A DNA stretch of 64,000 nucleotides from Gallionella sp. Its GTDB lineage: Bacteria; Pseudomonadota; Gammaproteobacteria; Burkholderiales; Gallionellaceae. Shown piece after piece: positions 1 to 8,423 of the stretch. The notes below the pieces were generated by a model that was not told the DNA's origin, did not search any database, and was given only the letters and a program-made list of their open reading frames with translations. The DNA lies in the NCBI GenBank assembly GCA_028710565.1, contig JAQTTV010000013.1:1-64000 (forward strand). Reading direction: 5' to 3'. The number at the start of each line of letters is the position of its first letter. Positions within the stretch are counted from its first letter, which is position 1. Both the position numbers and the translations under genes were made by a program.

Positions 1-17
1 TTTGTGTCGTCATCTGC

Positions 18-66
18 TTCATCCTCATGATAAAGTATAAAAAATCCCTTTCGGGGTGAGGATGAA
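18..66. repeat. 10-bp inverted repeat with nested hairpin
   Basis: TTCATCCTCA at 18-27 is matched perfectly by TGAGGATGAA at 57-66, and a small CCC/GGG hairpin lies between the arms at 46-55. The element sits at the left edge of the window, so it may be the terminator or 3' structure of a gene outside it. No coding region is seen in 1-233. Confidence 0.45.
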
Positions 67-168
67 TTATCTTGTCTAATCAATCGCTGAAGGAATATTT
101 CTCCGCGATAGCGGCTTCGTTCAACACGGGGTTCAAAACACACCCCATAAAAAAGTGTGCGTAAAATT

Positions 169-195
169 TGTCATTTTTGAAATTATCGGTATAAT
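169..195 (+). promoter_or_regulatory. Candidate promoter of tRNA-Phe
   Basis: A perfect TATAAT at 190-195 is preceded by TTGTCA at 169-174 with a 15-bp spacer (16 bp if read as TTTGTC). A GC-rich GCGCGAC discriminator follows, as often seen at stringently controlled stable-RNA promoters. The tRNA 5' end lies about 38 bases downstream. Confidence 0.6.
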
Positions 196-233
196 GCGCG
201 ACTTCGCTGCTTGACCTTGTCAAGTCGGTGTAT

Positions 234-309
234 GGCCTGGTAGCTCAGTCGGTAGAGCAGAGGATTGAAAATCCTTGTGTCGGTGGTTCGATTCCGCCCC
301 GGGCCACCA
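234..309 (+). tRNA. tRNA-Phe (anticodon GAA)
   Basis: This 76-base tRNA includes an encoded CCA end. The 7-bp acceptor stem pairs 234-240 with 299-305, with one G-U pair. The D stem is GCTC/GAGC. The anticodon stem pairs 260-264 with 272-276 around the loop TTGAAAA, giving anticodon GAA. The GGTTCGATTCC T-loop is canonical. It has its own promoter upstream and terminator downstream, so it is probably transcribed alone. Confidence 0.97.
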
Positions 310-325
310 GAATTAGTAGCATCAG

Positions 326-360
326 AAACCAGAACTTAACCGTTCTGGTTTTTTGTTTTG
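326..360 (+). terminator. Rho-independent terminator after tRNA-Phe
   Basis: AAACCAGAAC (326-335) and GTTCTGGTTT (342-351) form a perfect 10-bp stem with a 6-base loop, followed by a T-rich tract to 360. It begins 16 bases after the tRNA CCA end. Confidence 0.85.
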
Positions 361-495
361 CGCGAGATGTTTCTGTTCGGCAATTCTCGCAATCCTATCT
401 ATTGGTAATTTGCTCCTCGCCTGTCTATCATTTTCATCCTATCGCAATAAATACGATTCACCGTTTCAGCCTACCTGCTGAGTCACACCACGCAT

Positions 496-1875
496 TTATC
501 TGACGCACCTCGCGTAGTTATCAATCCGTACCGCATCGTTCTGTCCGCCCAAGGAGGGGTAATCCGTAGGGGTGCCTGTCTTGGGATCGGCACGTTGCGC
601 GCCCGCACCGTGGGTGTCCACACCTTGCGCAGATGTGCATTTTCCGAAGCAAATATAAGATGCCATGCGAGTATTGTCGCCATGGGTGGTGCTAGACCAG
701 TACCAACCGTTGCGGTCTGTCTGGGTAAACACGCTGGTGTCGATTGCGGGATCGTTACGCGAATAATCAACGATACTTTGCAACTCTTTCACATTGGGTA
801 AACGCCAATCCTGCTTGCCTGCCAAATTCAGCGTGCTGCAATAGCGCAAGGCGTCTGGCCAGTCACGCGTCTTGCCGTCGTCAGCTTGTTGCCAGACCAG
901 TCCTGTCGCTGCGTCGTTCACGGTACCGTTGGTATTTTTTTGGAAGTTATTGTGCGCCAGATAGGCAGAGCCCCGCACACAGCGGTGAAACAGCGTGAAA
1001 GGACCAGAGGTCGGTGCATTTTTGATATGACCGTCGAAGAAGTTAAAAAAGAATGCGGCTTCCACACCGCGTCCCATGTGATTCCCCGTGTAAATCGTGC
1101 TCGCCCAAGTCTGCCCCATCATTTCGGGATGGTGAGAGGCTTCTCGCCCCATATCTTCGTTCGCGCTAGGATACGCCATTTCAAAATAACGGCTATCCAA
1201 ATAGAAACGCCCTGTGCCTTGCGAGCCACTGAAATCGGCGATGGAAAACAATTCTTTCAACGAAGGTAAACGCCAGTCATTTTTACCGCCGAGTGCCAGC
1301 GATTCGCAATCGCGCTTGGCTTCGTAATAGCCCACGCGTTTAGCGTTGTGCGCCTTTTGCCAGACCAGCCCTGTATTGAGATCGCTCACCGTACCGTCTC
1401 GGTTGTCGTGATAGGCGGGCTGCGTGCCGATGAATTGCGCATCTTGCCCGAAGAATTTCTCGCCACGTTGCGGACAAGTGATGACCGCCCCCTTGTCATC
1501 GAAACAATAAACCTGTGCCGTATCAACCACGCGACTGGGAGCCGAAATCGGGTTGGCGATGGGAGCTGAGCTGGGCAAGGGCTGCGACACTTTGCCACGC
1601 GATCCGTTGCCGAAATTGTGTACGGGCTGAGCCACATTTCCCTGCGGCGGCATTCTCCCCGCTGGCACACAAGCAAAGGCATTCGGCATCGTGCGACACG
1701 TTCCGCTAACTTCACCGCGAGGGGCATCAAAACGACAACTTTCACCTTGCTGCTTACCTTGGCAGGCTTGCGTCGCTTGTGCAGGCGGCATGGGTCTAAA
1801 ACCAGGTTCACCGAATGCGGCAGCATCAAAAACAAATAAACAGCATAAAATCAAAGTAAGTCCGAGAGTTCGCAT
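496..1875 (-). CDS. Secreted protein with two DUF1566 (Lcl) domains
   Basis: A 459-residue exported protein of unknown role. The chosen ATG at 1875 has GAAGGAAA just upstream and opens a clear signal peptide (MRTLGLTLILCC..., cleavage after an AAA region); an in-frame ATG 11 codons earlier lacks that fit. Two DUF1566/Lcl-type repeats follow a proline-rich linker. Each has a DGTV/NGTV start, a TGLVWQ motif, a conserved Cys and a DWRLP(S/N)xKEL core, at roughly residues 155-300 and 310-455. DUF1566 proteins are often surface or adhesion-associated, but no biochemical function can be assigned. It stands alone; the next gene upstream starts 81 bases away on the same strand. Confidence 0.85.
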   Translation of the reverse strand: MRTLGLTLILCCLFVFDAAAFGEPGFRPMPPAQATQACQGKQQGESCRFDAPRGEVSGTCRTMPNAFACVPAGRMPPQGNVAQPVHNFGNGSRGKVSQPLPSSAPIANPISAPSRVVDTAQVYCFDDKGAVITCPQRGEKFFGQDAQFIGTQPAYHDNRDGTVSDLNTGLVWQKAHNAKRVGYYEAKRDCESLALGGKNDWRLPSLKELFSIADFSGSQGTGRFYLDSRYFEMAYPSANEDMGREASHHPEMMGQTWASTIYTGNHMGRGVEAAFFFNFFDGHIKNAPTSGPFTLFHRCVRGSAYLAHNNFQKNTNGTVNDAATGLVWQQADDGKTRDWPDALRYCSTLNLAGKQDWRLPNVKELQSIVDYSRNDPAIDTSVFTQTDRNGWYWSSTTHGDNTRMASYICFGKCTSAQGVDTHGAGAQRADPKTGTPTDYPSLGGQNDAVRIDNYARCVR

Positions 1876-1956
1876 CACGTTTCCTTCGCATATTGAGTTG
1901 TTTATCATTAGTTGCTAGCGACTAACAACTCCACCATCACTATTCAAAAAAATACA

Positions 1957-4170
1957 TCAAGTGCGTTTGAGGAACGCCTCCAATTCTGGCAACGGCAAGG
2001 GACGACTAAACAAATTCCCTTGATACTCATGACAGCCATGCATTGCAAGAAATACGCGCTGTACTTCAGTTTCCACCCCCTCAGCGATCACAGTCATTTT
2101 AAGACCCAAGCCTAAAGTGATGATGGCACACACAATACTTTCATCGTTTTTGCTCCTAGATATATTGCGCACAAATGACTTGTCAATTTTGAGCTGTTCC
2201 AGCGGGAGCTGCGCAAGATAGGATAAGGATGAATAACCTGTACCGAAATCGTCCATAGAAAAAAACACACCCAATTCTTTGATCGCCTGCATCTTGGCGA
2301 TGGTATCTTTCATATTTTCCAGCAACATACTTTCAGTCAACTCAAGCTTTAAGCGCGCGGGATTCGCACCGCTGGCCACCAAAATGCGCTGCACCTGCGC
2401 CACAAAATCGGGCTGATGGAATTGAACGGCACTGACATTCACTGCGATTTTCAACCCACTTGCCAGCCCATCCCCCTCCCATTTTCTGATCTGTTCACAA
2501 GCGGTTTCTATGACCCAACGTCCTATGGGTAGGATCAGCCCTGTGTCTTCCGCCAGCGGGATAAACTCCTCTGGCAGCACCACCCCGTGTTGAGGATGCT
2601 GCCAACGCACCAATGCCTCGACCCCGACGACTTGATGTGTTGCATCCAGCTGCGGCTGGTAATACAGTCTGAGTTGTTTGAGCGCAACCACCTTACGCAG
2701 TGCTGCCTCTAAGATACTGCGCTGCTCCAGTGCATCCTGCATGGCGGGGTCGAAAAAGCGCAGCCTATCTCCCCCCGAAGTCTTAGCCTGATACAGCGCG
2801 AGGTCGGCGTGTTTAAACAGCCCCTCCACGGAATCCTGCGCATGAAACAGACCAACACCGATACTAGTCTTGCAATAATATTCATAGCCCTTCAGGTTGA
2901 AGGGTGCAGCCAATGCCGTATGCAGCTTGTCGCCGAGTTGAGCAGCCAACACAGCCGCCTCATTGGCGGTATTACCTAATCCCTCCATCAACACCACAAA
3001 CTCGTCCCCCCCCTGACGCGCCACCGTATCATTTTCACGTATATTCTCTTGCAAACGTTGAGCGACATCGACCAACAACAAATCGCCCACATCATGACCG
3101 CGTGTGTCATTGAGTGCTTTAAAATGATCGAGGTCAATAAAAAATAGCGCGCCAAATAATGCACTACGTGCCGCAACAGCGATGGCATGCCCCAGTCGAT
3201 CTTGCAACAGGCGGCGATTAGCGAGCTTGGTCAACGGATCGTAATAGGCCAAGCGATGTATTTCGGCATCAGCTTCCTTTTTCTGGGTGATGTCGGTAAA
3301 ACTGCCGACGTAATGGGTGATACGCTGCTCGGATGAATAAATGGCGGTGATTGTCAACATCTCGGCATAGAGCTGACCACTCTTACGCTTATTCCATATC
3401 TCGCCCTGCCAGCAACCTTTCTCTTTCAGCGTTTCCCACATCTGCTGATAAAATAACGAATCTTGACGATCCGATTGCAATATAGCGGGGGTTTTTCCAA
3501 TTGCATCGCTGGCAGTGTAGCCCGTCAATTGGGTGAAGGCAGGATTGACCCGTTGAATCACGCCCTCAGGATTAGTAATCATCATGCCATTGTGAGAGGA
3601 AAAAGCGGCGGCGGCGATGCGCAATTCATCTTCAATCAACTTACGCTGGGTGATGTCGCTCAACGTGATGCGTACCGTAGTCGCATTGCCGACACAATCA
3701 AGCTGTGCATAAAACACCTTGCCATCACCGCGCCGCATTTCCAGCTCCACTGAGCTTGGCACCTCCAGCTTCCTTGCTGCCATAAAATGGCGCACCCAAC
3801 GATCCTGATCATCAGCGATCACCAACATACGCAAACTTTTATGCATTAACTTGCTGCGCTTACACCCCAACAGCGTCACGGCTGTCAAATTGATCTCAGC
3901 AATCATGCCGTCCACCGTCAAGGTGAGATAGCCTACAGGTGCAAACTCATACAGATCAATATAGCGGTCACGCGATTCTCCCAAAGCAAGCTGCGTCTGA
4001 CGCAAGGCTTCATTCTGCATCTCAAGCTCAATTTGATGCACGCGCAATTCATGCAGCAATTCCTCAACGGGACGTGACGAGATTTCTGCCAATGAGGTCT
4101 TGACTAGCTGCGCCTCCGCCACCTTGCGCAGTGACAGTGCTGATGGCTTGTTGGATTCATCTGCGATCAT
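1957..4170 (-). CDS. PAS-PAS-GGDEF-EAL cyclic-di-GMP signalling protein
   Basis: A 737-residue cytoplasmic protein combining diguanylate cyclase and c-di-GMP phosphodiesterase domains. A short coiled coil is followed by a PAS domain (about 60-170, with a YEFAPVGYLTL core) and a second PAS (about 185-300). The GGDEF domain has intact GGDEF at residues 387-391, and the EAL domain starts with intact EAL at 518-520 and keeps DDFGTGYSSL. Either activity is therefore possible, and which dominates cannot be told from sequence. No membrane segments are seen. Its ATG overlaps the stop of the CheB-CheR gene by 4 bases (ATGA), so the two are translationally coupled and probably form one signalling unit. 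Confidence 0.93.
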   Translation of the reverse strand: MIADESNKPSALSLRKVAEAQLVKTSLAEISSRPVEELLHELRVHQIELEMQNEALRQTQLALGESRDRYIDLYEFAPVGYLTLTVDGMIAEINLTAVTLLGCKRSKLMHKSLRMLVIADDQDRWVRHFMAARKLEVPSSVELEMRRGDGKVFYAQLDCVGNATTVRITLSDITQRKLIEDELRIAAAAFSSHNGMMITNPEGVIQRVNPAFTQLTGYTASDAIGKTPAILQSDRQDSLFYQQMWETLKEKGCWQGEIWNKRKSGQLYAEMLTITAIYSSEQRITHYVGSFTDITQKKEADAEIHRLAYYDPLTKLANRRLLQDRLGHAIAVAARSALFGALFFIDLDHFKALNDTRGHDVGDLLLVDVAQRLQENIRENDTVARQGGDEFVVLMEGLGNTANEAAVLAAQLGDKLHTALAAPFNLKGYEYYCKTSIGVGLFHAQDSVEGLFKHADLALYQAKTSGGDRLRFFDPAMQDALEQRSILEAALRKVVALKQLRLYYQPQLDATHQVVGVEALVRWQHPQHGVVLPEEFIPLAEDTGLILPIGRWVIETACEQIRKWEGDGLASGLKIAVNVSAVQFHQPDFVAQVQRILVASGANPARLKLELTESMLLENMKDTIAKMQAIKELGVFFSMDDFGTGYSSLSYLAQLPLEQLKIDKSFVRNISRSKNDESIVCAIITLGLGLKMTVIAEGVETEVQRVFLAMHGCHEYQGNLFSRPLPLPELEAFLKRT

Positions 4171-7100
4171 GGCAAGTCCGCCACTTCAACCGCCATCATC
4201 GCCAGCAGAATCAATTCAATTTTACCTAGCGCAGTGACAATACGACGGGCATTGAGTACGATGCGCCGTTTGCCCAGCTCAGGAAAATCGTGATACACCA
4301 TAAAGTTTTCCATCACCTGCCGTTGCGGCAACACTTCTTCGAGCAGCTCGCGTAAAGCGGGGATATTCCATTGACCATTGCCCAGATCATAGATTTTTCG
4401 TCCCACAGTCTGTTCGGGGGCGACTAGAAAATACTGGTAAAAAGCACGACTGGCCGACACCACCAACAAGTCACTGTCGAGTACAACGAGGGGTTCACGC
4501 ACTGTATTGACGATATCTTCGGCAAGCTCTCGTGCCAATTGCACCGCTGCAAGTTTGATCTGTGCCGCTTCATGACTTTCGGTAATATTGGTAAAGGTCA
4601 ACACCACGCCATCAATTACGTTATCTAGTGTGCGGTACGGTTTCATTCTTGCCAAGTACCAAGTGCCATCGTTAGCCTGCACTTCACGCTCGCGTGGAAT
4701 TAACGTTTCCAGCACCACATGCAACTCAGGAAGCAAACTAGCACCTTGTAGATTCGAGGTGATGTCACCCAGTGGACGACCAACATCCGCCTCGATCAGA
4801 CGGTAAACTTTCACTGCATCACGCGTGTAACGTCGAATAATTAAGTGATAGTCGAGGAACAGCGTGCCTGTATTAACGTTATCGAACAGGTTTTGCAGGT
4901 CATTCTGAATCACGCTCAATTGCTCAATCTTGTTATTCAGTTCGCTGTTGACCGTGATGGTTTCTTCATTCAGCGATTGCAGCTCTTCCTTGGATGTTTC
5001 CAGTTCTTCATTGGACGATTGGAGTTCTTCGTTGGTGGACTGCAACTCCTCGTTAGCTGACTTGAGCTCTTCGTTGGTTGCCTGCTGTGCTTCGATACTA
5101 GCCTGCATATTTTCTTTAGCGTAGGCGAGTTCGCGCTCCAGTTGCACGATGCGCATTTGCGCTTCAGAGGATGCGGCCAATTTGCCGCGATTCCGTTTGA
5201 CGTGAGGCTTGACCACTTCAGCCACATCCTGAAAACTGACTAACAGCATGCTTTCACTGGCACTCGTACTGGCGGCGGGCAGCAGGCGCACGCTAAACTT
5301 CACCGACTGCGTGCCAGTTTCAGTTTTAAGCGACACCTCTCGACCCAGCGTGGAATCGCCTTGGGTCGCTGACTGGATAGCTAAACGCAAATCTAATTGC
5401 AAGCCCTCACGCGCCATCTCGACCACATTGGTGGTCACTATGCCAGCAGGCTGACGCAAATAATGACTGGTGTCGCCATGCACATACAGGATGTTCCCCT
5501 TGGCATCGGTGGTTACCGAGGCAGGGGCATAAGACTGAAGTAAGAGTCGATTGCTTATATCGGCAATGCCGCCGACTTGCGCTTTATTGACCGCGATTAC
5601 AGTGGGCATTTTGTTGGTTTCAGGTGTCATGACTGAACTCGCTTTGAACGGAATGTTTACCGTAAGTGATGTCAGGCTGCTGCGATAAAACTTCCATTTG
5701 CGATTGAGTACGGTAAATAGCTCTGGATGATGGGTGATGCTTTCCGAACTGGATAGAAACAACACGCCACCTGCTTTGAGCGCGTAATGAAAAATAGGAA
5801 TCAAGCGATCTTGCTGTTCCCGCTCCAAATAGATCATCAGGTTGCGGCAACTGAGCAAATCTAGCCGAGTAAAAGGAGGATCCTTGATAACACTCTGCAC
5901 GGCAAACACCACCATATCGCGAATATTTTTCTTGATCTTGTACCCCGTCGCTTCGTCGATAAAAAAACGGCTCAGTCGTTCAGGCGACACATCCAGCGCG
6001 ATGCCCGCAGGATAAGTGCCACTACGTGCCGTGTTAATCGCCTCGTCATCGAGGTCAGTAGCGTAGATTTGCACTTTAAAATCCTTGTGCATCTCATCCA
6101 TTAGCTCCCGCAGCACAATAGCAAGGGAATAAGCTTCTTCCCCACTAGCACACCCCGCCACCCAAACGCGAAATACATATTCCGCTGGTTTATCTGCAAA
6201 AAGCGCGGGCAATATATCTTGCTTGAGCGCGGCAAAGGCTTCGGCATCTCGAAAGAAACTGGTGACGTTAATCAGCAATTCTTTGAACAGCACTTGGACT
6301 TCGGCTGGGTTTTGTTTGAGAAAGCGCGCATAGATCACCATGTCCTCGATGTTGTTCTGCGCCATCCTGCGCTCAATGCGGCGAGCAATGGTACTCCTTT
6401 TATAGAGCGAAAAATCATGACCTGTGCTGCTGCGAATTTGCAACAATATCTGATTAAGCGTACTCAATGTCGTAGAGGGTAAAACGTGCGGCACTTTCTG
6501 GCGAAAAATTGATTGTCCTGCCAATTTCACCAGCATCGACGGCATTGCGGTTACGGGCAAAATGTGCGTAGCATATCCAGCATTGATGGCACTTTTAGGC
6601 ATACCGTCATACTTGGCAGTGGATGGTTCTTGCACCATACACACACCTCCCACACCAAGAATGGCGCGCAGACCGAGTGTGCCATCCGACGCGGTGCCAG
6701 ACAGTATGATGCCGATAGCATGTTCCGCCTGATCGTCTGCCAGCGAACGCAAAAATCCATTGATCGGCAATCTATGTCCACGCGCATGGTCGGGCAAGGA
6801 CAACTGCAACACACCGTGCAGTATCGCCATATCACGGTTAGGCGGGATAATATAAATGTGATTGGGTTCAACCCGAATTTGATCCAGTGCCTGCGCCACA
6901 GGCATGGTGGTACAACGTTGCAGAATCTCGGTGAGCAGACTTTGATGATCGGGATCAAGATGCGGCACAAGCACGAAGCCCATCCCCGTATCAGATGGGC
7001 ACGCTTTAAAGAAAGCCTCAAAGGCTTCCAGTCCGCCAGCAGAAGCACCCATGCCAACAATGTGAAAATCGACGGTGTGCGGGGGTACATCATCCGCTAC

Positions 7101-7232
7101 CCGACTCGCTGACGGTTGAGTGGGAAGGGACACGATTGTCTCTGGCTCCCGATTATCTTGATCTTCAATTGTCATACGAGTCTGTTCAGTATGTGATGGC
7201 GTGGTCGGTGAAGCATATCCCATCACAAGCAT
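4167..7232 (-). CDS. CheB-CheR-PAS hybrid (methylesterase/methyltransferase)
   Basis: A 1021-residue fusion. The N-terminal CheB methylesterase domain (about 55-250) has the catalytic Ser in GASAGG (Ser64), a PHLDPDH motif and the SGTASDGTLG acidic site. CheR methyltransferase follows (about 265-500), with ARRIERRM, TSFFRD, the SAM-binding WVAGCASGEEAYS and CRNLMIYL. A long Glu/Ser/Asn-rich coiled coil (about 690-765) leads to two PAS domains. The usual CheB receiver domain is absent. Such hybrids occur widely outside classical chemotaxis operons; here no receptor, CheA or CheW is nearby. The start is uncertain, because neither this ATG nor the one at codon 20 has a strong ribosome site. It lies 27 bases after sucB with no visible terminator. 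Confidence 0.92.
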   Translation of the reverse strand: MLVMGYASPTTPSHTEQTRMTIEDQDNREPETIVSLPTQPSASRVADDVPPHTVDFHIVGMGASAGGLEAFEAFFKACPSDTGMGFVLVPHLDPDHQSLLTEILQRCTTMPVAQALDQIRVEPNHIYIIPPNRDMAILHGVLQLSLPDHARGHRLPINGFLRSLADDQAEHAIGIILSGTASDGTLGLRAILGVGGVCMVQEPSTAKYDGMPKSAINAGYATHILPVTAMPSMLVKLAGQSIFRQKVPHVLPSTTLSTLNQILLQIRSSTGHDFSLYKRSTIARRIERRMAQNNIEDMVIYARFLKQNPAEVQVLFKELLINVTSFFRDAEAFAALKQDILPALFADKPAEYVFRVWVAGCASGEEAYSLAIVLRELMDEMHKDFKVQIYATDLDDEAINTARSGTYPAGIALDVSPERLSRFFIDEATGYKIKKNIRDMVVFAVQSVIKDPPFTRLDLLSCRNLMIYLEREQQDRLIPIFHYALKAGGVLFLSSSESITHHPELFTVLNRKWKFYRSSLTSLTVNIPFKASSVMTPETNKMPTVIAVNKAQVGGIADISNRLLLQSYAPASVTTDAKGNILYVHGDTSHYLRQPAGIVTTNVVEMAREGLQLDLRLAIQSATQGDSTLGREVSLKTETGTQSVKFSVRLLPAASTSASESMLLVSFQDVAEVVKPHVKRNRGKLAASSEAQMRIVQLERELAYAKENMQASIEAQQATNEELKSANEELQSTNEELQSSNEELETSKEELQSLNEETITVNSELNNKIEQLSVIQNDLQNLFDNVNTGTLFLDYHLIIRRYTRDAVKVYRLIEADVGRPLGDITSNLQGASLLPELHVVLETLIPREREVQANDGTWYLARMKPYRTLDNVIDGVVLTFTNITESHEAAQIKLAAVQLARELAEDIVNTVREPLVVLDSDLLVVSASRAFYQYFLVAPEQTVGRKIYDLGNGQWNIPALRELLEEVLPQRQVMENFMVYHDFPELGKRRIVLNARRIVTALGKIELILLAMMAVEVADLP

Positions 7233-7259
7233 TTCAAATATTGCCTACCGCTCACAACG

Positions 7260-8423
7260 CTACAAATCCAGCAATATTCTTTCTGGATTTTCTAGGGTTT
7301 CCTTGATAGACACCAAGAACTGCACCGCTTCACGTCCATCAATAATGCGGTGGTCGTAAGAAACCGCGAAGTAGTTAATCGGACGGATGACGATTTGTCC
7401 ATTTTCGACCACGGCGCGCTCTTTGGTGGCGTGTATGCCTAAAATTGCGGATTGCGGTGGGTTGATAATCGGGGTGGAGAGCATGGAGCCAAATACGCCG
7501 CCATTGGAAACCGTGAACGTGCCGCCCGTGAGTTCTTCTAAGGTCAATTTACCGACTTTGGCACGTGCGGCAAATTCAGCAATTTGCTTTTCAATTTCAG
7601 CAAAAGACAACTTATCCGCATCGCGCACGATCGGCACAACCAAACCGCGTTCGCTGCCTATTGCCACGCCGATGTCGAAATATCCGTGATAGATGACATC
7701 GCTACCATCCACAGACGCGTTGATGATGGGGAATTTTTGCAGGGCAATGACCACGGCTTTAACAAAGAACGAGGAAAACCCCAGCTTCACGCCGTGCTTT
7801 TTCTCGAAAGCGTCTTTGTAGCGGGTGCGCAGCTCCATCACAGGCTGCATGTTGATTTCATTGAACGTGGTCAGGATGGCAGCACTTTGTTGCGACTGCA
7901 ACAGCCGTTCGGCGATGCGTTGACGAATACGCGTCATCGGCACGCGCTGTTCAGGGCGGTTGCCTGCCAGTACAATCGGTGCGACGGGTTCAGTCGGACT
8001 CAGCAAAACAGGCGATGCTGTCACTGCTGCTGCGAGCACATCTTCTTTAGTCACACGTCCATTGCGTCCTGTGCCATGCAAACTGTGCGCATCCACTTCT
8101 TGTTCGCGAGCTAATTTGCGCACCGAAGGGGATGCTGCCCCAGCAGATTCAACCTCGGCGGCAACCGCAGTTTGTGCGACGGCTGCGGTGTCGATTTCGG
8201 CAATCAATTCACCACTGCCGACTTGCTCACCGTTGTTTTTGAGGATGCGCACCAAGGTGCCCGTTTTGCCCGCAGGCAATTCCAAGACCACTTTATCGGT
8301 TTCGACATCAATTAGATTCTCGCCTTCCAGCACAGCATCCCCCACGTTTTTATGCCAAGCCACCAAGGTAGCTTCTGTGACGGATTCCGATAATTGAGGG
8401 ACTTTAACTTCAATGATGCTCAT
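7260..8423 (-). CDS. sucB: 2-oxoglutarate dehydrogenase E2, dihydrolipoyl succinyltransferase
   Basis: Transfers the succinyl group from E1 to coenzyme A in the 2-oxoglutarate dehydrogenase complex. The 387 residues show a lipoyl domain with the modified Lys44 in ETDKV, a peripheral-subunit-binding domain at about 98-133, an Ala/Pro linker, and the catalytic domain ending with the SYDHRIIDGREAV active-site motif. The start overlaps the 3' end of sucA by 14 bases, and its ribosome site (GGAG) lies inside sucA, implying coupled translation. No lpd (E3) gene follows in this window, so E3 must be encoded elsewhere. Confidence 0.97.
   Translation of the reverse strand: MSIIEVKVPQLSESVTEATLVAWHKNVGDAVLEGENLIDVETDKVVLELPAGKTGTLVRILKNNGEQVGSGELIAEIDTAAVAQTAVAAEVESAGAASPSVRKLAREQEVDAHSLHGTGRNGRVTKEDVLAAAVTASPVLLSPTEPVAPIVLAGNRPEQRVPMTRIRQRIAERLLQSQQSAAILTTFNEINMQPVMELRTRYKDAFEKKHGVKLGFSSFFVKAVVIALQKFPIINASVDGSDVIYHGYFDIGVAIGSERGLVVPIVRDADKLSFAEIEKQIAEFAARAKVGKLTLEELTGGTFTVSNGGVFGSMLSTPIINPPQSAILGIHATKERAVVENGQIVIRPINYFAVSYDHRIIDGREAVQFLVSIKETLENPERILLDL

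Noticed and set aside
7584-8114. Open frame of 176 codons antisense to sucB
   Set aside because: Shadow of a conserved enzyme gene; no domain or start signal.
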